From assembly GCA_016235875.1 (NCBI GenBank), contig JACRII010000122.1, forward strand, positions 1 to 45,211: a DNA stretch of 45,211 nt, in the 5' to 3' direction. The DNA comes from Planctomycetota bacterium (GTDB lineage Bacteria; Planctomycetota; Brocadiia; Brocadiales; Brocadiaceae). The notes below the pieces were generated by a model that was given only the letters and a program-made list of their open reading frames with translations, was not told the DNA's origin and searched no databases. This document shows, piece after piece, positions 24,809 through 33,155 of this stretch. A program made the translations under genes and the position numbers. Within the stretch, counting starts at the first letter, position 1. Each line of letters begins with the position of its first letter.

Positions 24809-25540
24809 ATGCAAAAGAAGGCGCAATACACGATTATCCTGACTATCGTTTCGCTTCTGGCCTCTATAGGTGTCTCGTCGACTTTTATGCTGACGAAAGG
24901 CACGATCAAAAAGAAGGAATTAGCCGTTCGCACCGAGGCTTTATATACGGTGCTTCCTAGTTTAGAAGGTCTCCCTGTGGAAATCACACCGCCAAATAGT
25001 GCAGGCCAGGAGCGAGTTTATAAGGGACTGAACAAGGCGGGTCAACTTGTTGGTTATGCAGCAAGCGGAGAGGCACAGGGATATTCAAGCAAGATTAAAG
25101 TCATGGTGGGAATTGACCCCAATCTTGAAAAGATACTTGGAATCAATATCCTTGCACAAAACGAAACTCCTGGTCTTGGAACAAAGATGACCGAGATCGA
25201 AAGCACCACCACCTTGTGGAGTCTAGTCTATGGCAGGGAATTGAAATCAATTGACTGGGATAGCGATGAATCCTGGGAATTACCGCTCCTCAGACAACCT
25301 GAAAGAATTAAAAAATTTGGGTTATCAAAGAAAGCAAAAAACAAGGCTCAACCATGGTTTCAGGAGCAATTCAAAAGGAAAACCTACAATCAACTCGTTG
25401 TCTCGAAGGTAAAAGACGCTGAAAAGATTGTGGCCATTACAGGTGCTACTATTTCTACAAAGGCTGTAATCAAGGCCGTACAGGACGCTATTGATAAAAT
25501 CAAAAGTACAGTTCAACCTCCGGCTTGGGAAATTAAGTAG
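24809..25540 (+). CDS. rnfG: Rnf complex subunit G (FMN-binding)
   Basis: The frame is open upstream, but the ATG at 24809, one base after the rnfD stop and preceded by AAGGGAAAG, gives 243 residues and the expected beginning: a single membrane anchor (YTIILTIVSLLASIGVSSTF) and then a periplasmic FMN-binding domain. Seen here are GYSSKIKVMVGIDPNLEKILGI, QNETPGLGTKM, and AITGATISTKAVIKAV with the [S/T]-G-A-T flavinylation threonine. It carries electrons in the periplasmic half of Rnf. No rnfE, rnfA or rnfB follows; the next gene is scpB. Confidence 0.9.
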   Translation: MQKKAQYTIILTIVSLLASIGVSSTFMLTKGTIKKKELAVRTEALYTVLPSLEGLPVEITPPNSAGQERVYKGLNKAGQLVGYAASGEAQGYSSKIKVMVGIDPNLEKILGINILAQNETPGLGTKMTEIESTTTLWSLVYGRELKSIDWDSDESWELPLLRQPERIKKFGLSKKAKNKAQPWFQEQFKRKTYNQLVVSKVKDAEKIVAITGATISTKAVIKAVQDAIDKIKSTVQPPAWEIK

Positions 25541-25568
25541 TTTGTATAAACCAACGGTATTTTGACAC

Positions 25569-26096
25569 ATGGAAAAAATTGACAAAATTAAACCAATCAT
25601 TGAATCATTAATATTCGCCGCCGAAGAACCAATTACACTCCGCAAACTGGTAGACATTATTGGAGATATAGATAGCGCGCAGGTTCTTGAGGCAATTACA
25701 CAGCTCAAAAATGATTACGAAACACAGGGGAGATCGTTTCAGATTGAAGAAATTGCAGGCGGCTACCAGTTATTTACAAAACCAGAATATTACGAATGGA
25801 TCGCAAAATTAAGGAAAAAATCGGGAGAGACAAAACTCTCACAGGCAGCCCTTGAGACCCTTGCGATAATTGCTTACAAACAGCCTATCTTGCGGGCAGA
25901 TTTAGAATCCATACGCGGGGTGCAGTCAGGTCAAATAATTCGGTTGCTCATGGAAAAAGACCTTGTTAAGGTTGTAGGGCGGGATGAATCTTTGGGACAT
26001 CCTTTACTCTACGGTACCACGAAAAAGTTTCTTGAATATTTCGGATTAAAAGACCTTAAAGACTTACCAAAGATTGAGGAGTTAGAAGCCCCATAA
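25569..26096 (+). CDS. scpB: Segregation and condensation protein B
   Basis: 175 residues. A tandem winged-helix protein that joins SMC and ScpA in the bacterial condensin. Typical features are IESLIFAAEEPITLRKL at the N-terminus, the second-winged-helix motif KLSQAALETLAIIAYKQPILRADLESIRG, and LLYGTTKKFLEYFGLKDLKDLP at the C-terminus. No scpA is present next to it. It begins 28 bp after rnfG without a clear ribosome-binding site. Confidence 0.93.
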   Translation: MEKIDKIKPIIESLIFAAEEPITLRKLVDIIGDIDSAQVLEAITQLKNDYETQGRSFQIEEIAGGYQLFTKPEYYEWIAKLRKKSGETKLSQAALETLAIIAYKQPILRADLESIRGVQSGQIIRLLMEKDLVKVVGRDESLGHPLLYGTTKKFLEYFGLKDLKDLPKIEELEAP

Positions 26097-26116
26097 CAAT
26101 TTAGGTAACAGTTCTA

Positions 26117-26185
26117 CACCCCAACTGACCTCCCCCATTGAGGGGGAGGAAACGTTTTTCCCCCGTCCCAGGTGGGAGGGGGGTG
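26117..26185. repeat. G/C-rich palindromic repeat overlapping the open frame before endonuclease V
   Basis: CCTCCCCC/GGGGGAGG pairs inside outer CACCCC/GGGGTG arms. Its right end, GGGAGGGGGGTGAAC-GATAC, closely matches the sequence at 2461-2480 near tdh, so it is a dispersed repeat. It explains why the frame of the next gene appears to extend 69 bases too far upstream. Confidence 0.55.
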
Positions 26186-26206
26186 AACCGATACCAATTT
26201 AGAGAC

Positions 26207-26896
26207 ATGAAATTAAATCAATTACACTCATGGCGTGTAAATTACAAAAAGGCAATTCAGATACAGGAAACGTTAAGAGATTTATTGACCTTTGAAAAAT
26301 ATACAGGGAAAATTCAGACTATAGCAGGGACTGACGTTTCTTACGACAAACACAGCAACCGTTTTTTTGCAGGTGTGGTTGTATTTAAGCTAAACAAACA
26401 TTTAGAAATGATTGAGGAGGCAATGGCTGTGGGCAAGGCGAGATTTCCCTATATTCCGGGACTCCTCTCCTTCCGTGAGGCGCCAATCCTGCTCAGGGCA
26501 TTTCGCAAACTGAAAAATAATCCGGATGTTATCATATTTGACGGACAGGGGATCGCCCATCCCCGCCGTTTTGGCCTGGCATCGCATATGGGACTGATTC
26601 TGGATAAACCATCTATTGGGTGTGCAAAGAGTCGGCTGGTAGGGGAAAACAGCAGTGTAGAAAATACCGCTGGAGCATACTCAAAACTTATTTACGGAAA
26701 TAAAGTCGTTGGGGTTGTTCTGAGAACAAAAAAAAATACGAAACCTATCTTTGTATCTCCAGGTCACAAAATAAACCTGTCACTTGCAATACGTATTACC
26801 TTGAAAACTTGCTGCGGATACCGTATCCCAGAACCAACACGACAGGCCCATTTACTGGTAAATAAATTGAGAAGAACGTCACATTTACTAAAGTGA
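26207..26896 (+). CDS. nfi: Endonuclease V (deoxyinosine 3' endonuclease)
   Basis: 229 residues from ATG at 26207; the open frame before it lies in a palindromic repeat and is not expected to be translated. It cuts the second phosphodiester bond 3' of deoxyinosine, repairing deaminated adenine. Catalytic aspartate in AGTDVSYD, YIPGLLSFREAP with the catalytic glutamate, and VIIFDGQGIAHPRRFGLASH with the second aspartate are all seen. The C-terminus KINLSLAI and CGYRIPEPTRQAH is family-typical. It precedes the HAD-YvcK gene by 13 bp. Confidence 0.92.
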   Translation: MKLNQLHSWRVNYKKAIQIQETLRDLLTFEKYTGKIQTIAGTDVSYDKHSNRFFAGVVVFKLNKHLEMIEEAMAVGKARFPYIPGLLSFREAPILLRAFRKLKNNPDVIIFDGQGIAHPRRFGLASHMGLILDKPSIGCAKSRLVGENSSVENTAGAYSKLIYGNKVVGVVLRTKKNTKPIFVSPGHKINLSLAIRITLKTCCGYRIPEPTRQAHLLVNKLRRTSHLLK

Positions 26897-26909
26897 GGAC
26901 ATTTTGCCT

Positions 26910-28604
26910 ATGAAAATAAAAGCTGTAATCTTTGATTTGGATGACACATTGTACGACTGTTCAGGTTCACTTATCGATGCATCCAGGAGACGTGCAGCTA
27001 AGGCGCTGGTTGAGGCAGGTCTGCCGTGCACAGAAGAAGAGGTCTATCAGTTGCAAAAGGAACTCTCTGAAAAACACGGCCCATACCATCTCATATTTAA
27101 CGAAATCGTAAATAAGTATAATGCCGATAGTAAATTGGTAACTATTGCCTATAAGGCATACAATAGCAGTGAAGTCTCTGAGATAAAACCATTTCCTTAT
27201 GTCAATCCAACGCTCAAAGAATTAAAAGAAAAAGGCTATAAGCTTTTTCTACTAACGGTAGGCGTACACGAACGGCAGGAAAAAAAGATAAACATCCTTG
27301 GTTTAAAACCGTACTTTGATGAAATTGTAATCAGTGACCAGGAAATAGGTCTTCCCATGGAAGATTGCATGCGTGACCTTATCGAAAGACATAATATTAA
27401 TTTCAGAGAGGCTGTCATGGTGGGCGACAGGGTGAGGGAAGAACTCAGAATTGCAAAATCACTGGGCATGACCGCCATCCAAATGTTGCATGGGAGGTTT
27501 AAGAATGAGCCTGCGGTGAATGACTGTGACAAGCCTGACTATAAGATCAAGCGTATCTTCCAAATCGCTACGATTCTCCAGCTTCACAATATGGGGAAAA
27601 CACCCGATAGGCTTAAGATACTTGCCATTGGCGGCGGCACTGGACTTCCCATTATGCTGGAAGGCTCAAAAACCTACAGTAAAAATCTTACGGCTGTCGT
27701 AACGGTTACTGATTCTGGCAGGAGTTCTGGCGTGTTGAGAGAGGAGTTTGGAATACTACCGCCGGGAGATGCAAGAAACTGTCTTGTAGCGCTTTCGGAA
27801 ACGGAAGAACAGGAACGGGAGCTGTACCAATTGTTTCAATACAGATTCAACAGAGGTTCACTGGAAGGCATGAGTCTTGGAAATTTATTGATGACTGCTT
27901 TGACCGATATTACCGGCAGTTTCGAACAGGCCATTAAAAAAGCCAGCAAGATATTACATATTCGGGGAAAGGTACTCCCTTCTACCCTTGCAAATACTCA
28001 TATTTGCGCAGAACTGGAGGATAACACCTATGTAGAAGAAGAATTTAATGTGCGCGCCGTAGGGAAGCCACCGATAAAAAATGTATTTCTGAAATCCAAT
28101 GATGTTCCTCCTTTCTCGGAAGCAGTAGAAGAAATTCAAAAAGCCGACATTATTGTCATAGGGCCTGGAAGCCTTTATACAAGTCTTATAACAAACCTCT
28201 TGGTTATCGGTATCCGCAATGCCATTCGAAACAGCAAGGCCACCAAGATATATGTCTGCAACATTGTTACCCAACCGGGACAAACGGATCATTACAAAGT
28301 TTCTGATCATATTAAAGCCGTTACCAAATATCTTGGAGAAGGGGTATTGGATTACGTCATTGTGAATAACAATATCCCCCGCAATGACATTATCGACAGA
28401 TACCAAAAAGAAGGCGCCGAGGTTGTTTTGATGGACGAAGGCGTCTATAATCTGAATGTAAATGTCAAAAAGTCTGACCTCGTCGAAGACTTCAATCAGA
28501 AGCGTGTCCTCTGGGAAAAGCAAGACCTGCTCCGGCACGACCCCGATAAACTCGCCGACTCGATTTGCAGGGTATATTCAAATTTGCCGTTGTTAACGAC
28601 ATAA
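26910..28604 (+). CDS. Fusion of a HAD-superfamily hydrolase and a YvcK/CofD-like protein
   Basis: 564 residues from ATG at 26910 (a TTG 6 bases upstream is possible; GAGG lies before both). Residues 1-215 form a HAD hydrolase: FDLDDTLYD with Asp9 and Asp11, LLTVG, and the magnesium motif MVGDRVREEL. Residues 232-564 form a YvcK/UPF0052 domain: LAIGGGTGLPIML, VTVTDSGRSSG, GILPPGDARNCLVALS, and VIGPGSLYTSLITNL. YvcK (GlmR) proteins bind UDP-sugars and affect cell-wall precursor flow and gluconeogenic growth; CofD relatives transfer lactyl phosphate. The HAD part may act on a sugar phosphate. PEP carboxykinase is next, consistent with gluconeogenic control. No stop or frame change at the join. 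Confidence 0.85.
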   Translation: MKIKAVIFDLDDTLYDCSGSLIDASRRRAAKALVEAGLPCTEEEVYQLQKELSEKHGPYHLIFNEIVNKYNADSKLVTIAYKAYNSSEVSEIKPFPYVNPTLKELKEKGYKLFLLTVGVHERQEKKINILGLKPYFDEIVISDQEIGLPMEDCMRDLIERHNINFREAVMVGDRVREELRIAKSLGMTAIQMLHGRFKNEPAVNDCDKPDYKIKRIFQIATILQLHNMGKTPDRLKILAIGGGTGLPIMLEGSKTYSKNLTAVVTVTDSGRSSGVLREEFGILPPGDARNCLVALSETEEQERELYQLFQYRFNRGSLEGMSLGNLLMTALTDITGSFEQAIKKASKILHIRGKVLPSTLANTHICAELEDNTYVEEEFNVRAVGKPPIKNVFLKSNDVPPFSEAVEEIQKADIIVIGPGSLYTSLITNLLVIGIRNAIRNSKATKIYVCNIVTQPGQTDHYKVSDHIKAVTKYLGEGVLDYVIVNNNIPRNDIIDRYQKEGAEVVLMDEGVYNLNVNVKKSDLVEDFNQKRVLWEKQDLLRHDPDKLADSICRVYSNLPLLTT

Positions 28605-28611
28605 ATTTTCG

Positions 28612-28640
28612 TTTGCATAATTTATTTTATTTACTATAAT
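28612..28640 (+). promoter_or_regulatory. Likely promoter of PEP carboxykinase
   Basis: TTTGCA at 28612-28617 and a perfect TATAAT at 28635-28640, spaced by 17 bases, lie 81 bp before the pckA ATG. The leader that follows is otherwise unremarkable. Confidence 0.5.
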
Positions 28641-28721
28641 GCGGTAATTTTATACTTAGATAAATGCTTTGCTATGAGGGGAAACTACTAGCACTCATTA
28701 TAATCAGCGAAGGGGACGCAT

Positions 28722-30377
28722 ATGTCATTAACAACATCTGCATCAGTGGGGGAGTTTGAGGTAGTTAATCGGATTGTAAAATACTTTAGCGGCGCTCCAA
28801 ATGTCATAAATTCTACGGACTGGACATTGCGACGCAGCGCTGAGAGGTTTGCCTCATTTACAAAATTTGGGAATGTAGCCGTTCATTCCACCGTCAAGAA
28901 CCGCAGCGCAAAGGTAACTGTGTATGTAGGAAGTGAAGCAGTTCGTCTCAAAACACTCAATCCTCAACAAACCGAGATTATGAACAATCTCCCCAATACG
29001 CTGGCTCTGGTTGAAGAGTACATCAAACGAGCGCCCTTTGTGAGAATCAATCGATCAATGGGAAGCAATAATGAATTTTCACCGAATTGCAATTTCTTCG
29101 TTTCTATCCAGAGACCCGAGATGATTCGGCTTGCCTATATGACATGGGCGACGCTCTTCCCTGCCAAACCTGAGGGAGAACTAAAACAATATATTGTTTA
29201 CATTCCGGAATGGCAGGAGACTGACCGGCAAATACTGGTTTTCCCGGAGATTAGCACTACCATTGTACTGGGAAGTGACTATTACGGCGAATCCAAGAAG
29301 GGATTTTTGAGAATGGCCATGTGGAATGCCAAACAGAAGGGTATGCTGGGTCTCCATGCGGGTTCAAAGATTTTAAAGGCAAAAGGGAGCGATGGTCGTA
29401 TCAGGAGATACGGCATGCTCATCTTTGGAATGAGCGGTACAGGAAAAACGACGCATACCTGTCATACGCACGGCTTAAACGAGGAGGACGAAGGGATTGA
29501 AATATTACAAGATGACGTGGTTTTCCTCAAGAAAGACGGTTCGGCGTACGGTTCTGAGCGTGGATTTTACCTAAAAACCGAGGGACTCGATCCATTCACT
29601 CAACCGATAATTTACAAGGCTGCAATCTCCCGCGAAGCCATTTTTGAAAACGTTATGATCGATTATGAAGGAAATCTCTATTTCGAAGACGATACTTTGA
29701 CCAGCAATGGGCGTGGAATCATGATGCGCGATGACCTCAGCCCGTACATTTCAAACACCATCAATTTGCCATCCATTGATAATATGGACGGGATGATCGT
29801 TGTATTTATTACCCGCCGCCACACCGTTGTTCCGCTTGCCGCTAAACTTACCCCTGAGCAGGCTGCGGCTGTCTTCATGATAGGCGAATCTATAGAAACA
29901 TCCGCTGGCGACCCGAAACGCGCAGGAGAATCTATTCGGGAGGTCGGCACCAATCCTTTTATTATAGGTGACAAATCGTACGAAGGAAACTGGTTCTATG
30001 ATTTTGTCAAGCGAAACGAGGGTAAGGTTCATTGCTATCAATTAAATACCGGAGGATTGGGGGAGATCATTGAAAAGCAACCTGGCGGGGCAAAGGTAAT
30101 GAAGCGCAAGGTACAACGAATAGAGATTCCTGAGATGTCGTCCATTATCCGGGGTATTGTGCGTGGTACAAATAAATGGGGCAAAGACAAATACTGGAAT
30201 CTTGAAGTGCCTACTTCCGTGCAAGGTATGGATTTATCCAAATATGATGTAGAAAAATTCTATGATGTAGACAATATCATAAAACAGGTATCTGAGCTAC
30301 GCTGTGAACGTGTTGCATATATAGAAAAATTCAACGCATTGGATAAAGCCATCATCAACGCAGCAAAAACAATGTAA
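28722..30377 (+). CDS. pckA: Phosphoenolpyruvate carboxykinase (ATP)
   Basis: 551 residues. It converts oxaloacetate and ATP to PEP, CO2 and ADP, the entry of gluconeogenesis. The kinase-1a loop GMSGTGKTT is at about 235-243, following GLHAGSK. ILQDDVVFL and FYLKTEGLD hold metal and substrate residues. RRHTVVPLAAKLTPEQAAAVFMIGES is split across the adenine-binding region. GAKVMKRKVQRIEIPEMSSIIRGI is family-like. The N-terminal 120 residues are less typical, with a DWTLRRSAERF-like opening. AAGGGG precedes the ATG. Together with the dikinase at the left edge it gives two routes to PEP in one window. Confidence 0.88.
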   Translation: MSLTTSASVGEFEVVNRIVKYFSGAPNVINSTDWTLRRSAERFASFTKFGNVAVHSTVKNRSAKVTVYVGSEAVRLKTLNPQQTEIMNNLPNTLALVEEYIKRAPFVRINRSMGSNNEFSPNCNFFVSIQRPEMIRLAYMTWATLFPAKPEGELKQYIVYIPEWQETDRQILVFPEISTTIVLGSDYYGESKKGFLRMAMWNAKQKGMLGLHAGSKILKAKGSDGRIRRYGMLIFGMSGTGKTTHTCHTHGLNEEDEGIEILQDDVVFLKKDGSAYGSERGFYLKTEGLDPFTQPIIYKAAISREAIFENVMIDYEGNLYFEDDTLTSNGRGIMMRDDLSPYISNTINLPSIDNMDGMIVVFITRRHTVVPLAAKLTPEQAAAVFMIGESIETSAGDPKRAGESIREVGTNPFIIGDKSYEGNWFYDFVKRNEGKVHCYQLNTGGLGEIIEKQPGGAKVMKRKVQRIEIPEMSSIIRGIVRGTNKWGKDKYWNLEVPTSVQGMDLSKYDVEKFYDVDNIIKQVSELRCERVAYIEKFNALDKAIINAAKTM

Positions 30378-30385
30378 AATTAAAA

Positions 30386-30426
30386 TTAGTTGACATTTTT
30401 TGAATTTTTATTAGAATGTCTACTAA
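30386..30426 (+). promoter_or_regulatory. Promoter and inverted-repeat operator of the Rrf2 regulator
   Basis: TTGACA at 30390-30395 and TAGAAT at 30412-30417 (16-base spacing) form a promoter. Overlapping it, TTAGTTGACATT (30386-30397) and AATGTCTACTAA (30415-30426) are inverted repeats with a single mismatch. A regulator bound here would cover both promoter boxes. It lies 34 bp before the regulator's ATG, so autorepression is likely. Confidence 0.6.
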
Positions 30427-30459
30427 TTATATATATTTTGTTTTTGATGAATAATTGTT

Positions 30460-30918
30460 ATGAAACTATCCAAAAAAAGCGACTATGCCCTCCGTGCAAT
30501 GATTTATCTTTCGGCAAATTACCAAAAGGGGGCAGTCCAGATTAAGGAAATCTCCGCAAAGGAAAAGATTCCACAAAAATTCTTAGAAAATATCCTTCTT
30601 ACCTTGAGGAAAGTGGGTATACTAAATAGCAAAATGGGTCTCAGGGGTGGTTATGAATTGGCCCGGTCGCCCGATTTAATTACCTTAGGCCAGGTAATTC
30701 GGGCGCTGGATGGGGCAATTGCGCCTGTGGACTGCGTGAGTCAGATGTCTTACAAGCCGTGTTCGGAAGAAGTTACCTGTGTAATACGGGGTGTGATGAT
30801 GGAGATTCGGAACGCCATAGCAGATGTACTGGACAAAATGACCTTTGCCGACATGTGTAAGCGTGTCGTAGATTCATTAGAAAAAAGTGAACGAGAAGCG
30901 CTGACATACACAATATAA
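30460..30918 (+). CDS. Rrf2-family transcriptional regulator with probable Fe-S cluster cysteines
   Basis: 152 residues. An N-terminal winged helix (KKSDYALRAMIYLS, IPQKFLENILLTLRKVGILNSKMGLRGGYELAR) is followed by a dimer helix. Cys92, Cys101 and Cys107 in PVDCVSQMSYKPCSEEVTC match the three-cysteine arrangement that binds an Fe-S cluster in IscR, NsrR and RsrR. It may therefore sense iron-sulfur status, nitric oxide or redox state. It could instead be a CymR-like regulator of sulfur genes, which would suit the ABC importer 195 bp downstream. Its own promoter carries a palindrome. Confidence 0.85.
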   Translation: MKLSKKSDYALRAMIYLSANYQKGAVQIKEISAKEKIPQKFLENILLTLRKVGILNSKMGLRGGYELARSPDLITLGQVIRALDGAIAPVDCVSQMSYKPCSEEVTCVIRGVMMEIRNAIADVLDKMTFADMCKRVVDSLEKSEREALTYTI

Positions 30919-31039
30919 CATTTTTTATTAAAAGTCTATCAAGATGATAGAATTTGTTGTTTTCGTTTGTGACTATAGTATTCCCCCGTAAAACACTTTT
31001 TTGTAAGTTTTTAGAAATAGTGACGTGTATCGCATGACG

Positions 31040-31068
31040 AGTGACGGGAAAAAACGTCACCCGTCACT
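31040..31068 (+). repeat. Hairpin between the Rrf2 gene and the ABC importer
   Basis: AGTGACGGG (31040-31048) and CCCGTCACT (31060-31068) are perfect inverted repeats around an 11-base loop; related GTGACG/CGTCAC copies flank them. No T-run follows, so this is either a regulatory leader hairpin or a dispersed repeat. Confidence 0.5.
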
Positions 31069-31113
31069 TGTCGCCTGCGCTTATTTTTTAGTATTTTTGG
31101 TTGTGGCTGTGCT

Positions 31114-32229
31114 GTGTTAGGAAATAAGTTGAAGACTTTAAGATACTGGATTTGTTTTTGTCTCCTGTTCTTTGTAATTGTAACTGGTATTGCCTGTTCG
31201 CGGAAGGGTAACAATGACACGATTCGCGTGGGGTATTTCCCGAATATTACCCATGCACAGGCTGTTATTGGGCTGAGCAACGGCACCTTTGCGAAATATT
31301 TGGGGACTGGGGTTAAAATAAAATCGACTCTTTTTAATGCAGGGCCATCAATCATTGAGGCCGTGTTTTCTGAGGACATTGATATTGCTTACGTTGGCCC
31401 TAGTCCTGCCATAAATGGATATGTGCGTTCTGGCGGCAAGGCGTTAAAGGTAATTTCAGGCGTATCGAGTGGCGGGTCATTATTGATCGTAAGGCCGGAT
31501 TCCAATATAAAAAAAGCCATAGATCTTTCCGGAAAAAGAATCGCTTCTCCACAACTTGGAAACACGCAGGATATTGCCCTTCGTGAGTATATTAAAACCT
31601 GTGGTTTAAAGCCAAAAGAAAGGGGTGGGACGGTTAATATTCTTCCCCTGCGAAATCCGGATATTCTAAACCTTTTTATGCAAAAACAGATCGATGGGGC
31701 ATGGGTGCCAGAACCATGGGCTTCAAGACTCCTTAAGGAGGCAGGCGGTGAGATTTTTCTTGACGAAAGAACCTTATGGGATGGCGGTCGGTTTTCTTCA
31801 ACGCTGATGATTGTAGGAACAAATTTTTTTAAAAAACATCCCGATTGGGTCAAAAAATGGCTGAAAGCTCATGTTGAAATAACCCGGTGGATTAATCAAT
31901 ATCCTGAAGAAGCAAAGACTGTTATTGGTGACCAGATAAAGGCTATTTCAGGGATATCTCTTCCAAAGAATATTATGGACGATGCCTTCTCACGATTGGA
32001 AATTACCTACGATCCGATCATCTCATCGCTGTTTTCTTATGCAGAGATGGCGTATAACGCTGGTTTTTTGGGAGAACGGAAGCCTGATTTATCGGGAATG
32101 GTCGACTTGAGGCTGCTCAACAGGATACTCAAAGAGAGGGCATTGCCGCGTGTAACTAAAAAGGAAAAAAAGAAAAATAATGTAAGGCTGTTTGGAGGCA
32201 GTGAACGTGACGGAAAGCGTAGGAACTGA
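31114..32229 (+). CDS. ABC-importer substrate-binding lipoprotein, nitrate/sulfonate/taurine (SsuA/TauA/NrtA-like) type
   Basis: 371 residues. A lipoprotein signal peptide (YWICFCLLFFVIVTGIACS, lipobox I-A-C) is followed by a type II periplasmic binding protein: RVGYFPNITHAQAVIGL, YVGPSPAINGYVRSGG, and IASPQLGNTQDIALREYI. The family takes up aliphatic sulfonates, taurine, nitrate, cyanate or thiamine precursors; the substrate is not determined here. A GTG at 31114 is used; TTG at 31129 with AGGA upstream is an equally good start and gives a conventional signal peptide. The KKEKKKNN tail is unusual. It heads a three-gene operon with overlapping ends. Confidence 0.82.
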   Translation: MLGNKLKTLRYWICFCLLFFVIVTGIACSRKGNNDTIRVGYFPNITHAQAVIGLSNGTFAKYLGTGVKIKSTLFNAGPSIIEAVFSEDIDIAYVGPSPAINGYVRSGGKALKVISGVSSGGSLLIVRPDSNIKKAIDLSGKRIASPQLGNTQDIALREYIKTCGLKPKERGGTVNILPLRNPDILNLFMQKQIDGAWVPEPWASRLLKEAGGEIFLDERTLWDGGRFSSTLMIVGTNFFKKHPDWVKKWLKAHVEITRWINQYPEEAKTVIGDQIKAISGISLPKNIMDDAFSRLEITYDPIISSLFSYAEMAYNAGFLGERKPDLSGMVDLRLLNRILKERALPRVTKKEKKKNNVRLFGGSERDGKRRN

Positions 32230-33151
32230 AAATTTCGTAGACATAGACCAGGTTAAAGTTGGTAAAGAACTGCAGGCATCTCAAAGGGTGAATGGGGTAT
32301 GGCCCAAACTGCGTGTTCAGCACGTGTCGAAATCATTTCAATCAAAAGACAGAAATTTTTATGTGTTGGAAGATATAAACCTTGAGATACAACAAGGAGA
32401 ATTTGTATGTATCGTTGGACCTTCCGGGTGCGGGAAGACTACTCTTTTGAATATTGTCGCAGGGCTGGAAAAGGCTGATTCAGGCGATGTATGGGCTGAT
32501 GATCATAAAATTAACGGGGCCGGAACTGACCGTGTTGTTATATTTCAGGAAGCGGCTCTCTTTCCCTGGTTGAATGTGGTAAAAAACGTTGAATTTGGTT
32601 TAAAATTAAAAGGATTTAATGGCAAGGAAAGACGAAATATAGCTATTGAGTATCTCAAAATGGTGCATTTGTCAAAGTTTCAACATGCCCAGGTGCATGA
32701 ACTATCCGGCGGAATGAAACAACGCGTAGCCATAGCCAGGGCTCTTGCGATGAATCCGGAGATGCTCCTGATGGATGAACCTTTTTCCGCATTGGACGCC
32801 CAGACACGGTGGATACTCCATTACGAGTTACAGAATATCTGGCTAAAAACCAGGAAGACGATCTTATTCGTTACCCATAATATCCGTGAGGCGGTGTGTC
32901 TTGCCGACCGGATAATAATCCTTTCAACAGCGCCGGGAAAAATCAAAAAAGAGTTTCTGGTGGAATTGCCAAGACCGCGTGATGATAATGACGTGAATGT
33001 CGCAGGATACTCCACCAGGATCATGAAAGAATTGAAAGCTGAGATTAATAAGGTTATGAAGTGCGAGATGGATGCAGATTCATGTGTAGAATGTGATATA
33101 AAGTGTACAACTGAAGGACCTGCAAAAACAGACATTGGAGGAGGAATCTGA
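32207..33151 (+). CDS. ABC-importer ATPase, nitrate/sulfonate/taurine type, with cysteine-rich tail
   Basis: The frame is open from 32192 inside the previous gene. GTG at 32207 sits 8 bases after GGAGG and is preferred, giving 314 residues. Walker A GPSGCGKT, LFPWLNVVKNVEFGL, signature ELSGGMKQR, Walker B LLMDEPF, and THNIREAV are all present; this is the SsuB/TauB/NrtD class. The C-terminal extension after about residue 275 includes C-x7-C-x2-C-x3-C (KCEMDADSCVECDIKC), which is not part of the usual ATPase and could hold a metal or sense redox. It overlaps the neighbouring genes slightly. Confidence 0.88.
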   Translation: MTESVGTENFVDIDQVKVGKELQASQRVNGVWPKLRVQHVSKSFQSKDRNFYVLEDINLEIQQGEFVCIVGPSGCGKTTLLNIVAGLEKADSGDVWADDHKINGAGTDRVVIFQEAALFPWLNVVKNVEFGLKLKGFNGKERRNIAIEYLKMVHLSKFQHAQVHELSGGMKQRVAIARALAMNPEMLLMDEPFSALDAQTRWILHYELQNIWLKTRKTILFVTHNIREAVCLADRIIILSTAPGKIKKEFLVELPRPRDDNDVNVAGYSTRIMKELKAEINKVMKCEMDADSCVECDIKCTTEGPAKTDIGGGI

Positions 33152-33155
33152 GAAA

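Noticed and set aside
26138-26206. Upstream extension of endonuclease V
   Set aside because: It is made of a dispersed G/C-rich palindrome; MKLNQLHSW at 26207 is the natural start.
27954-28538. Minus-strand 194-residue reading
   Set aside because: It is opposite the conserved YvcK domain and has no recognisable motif.
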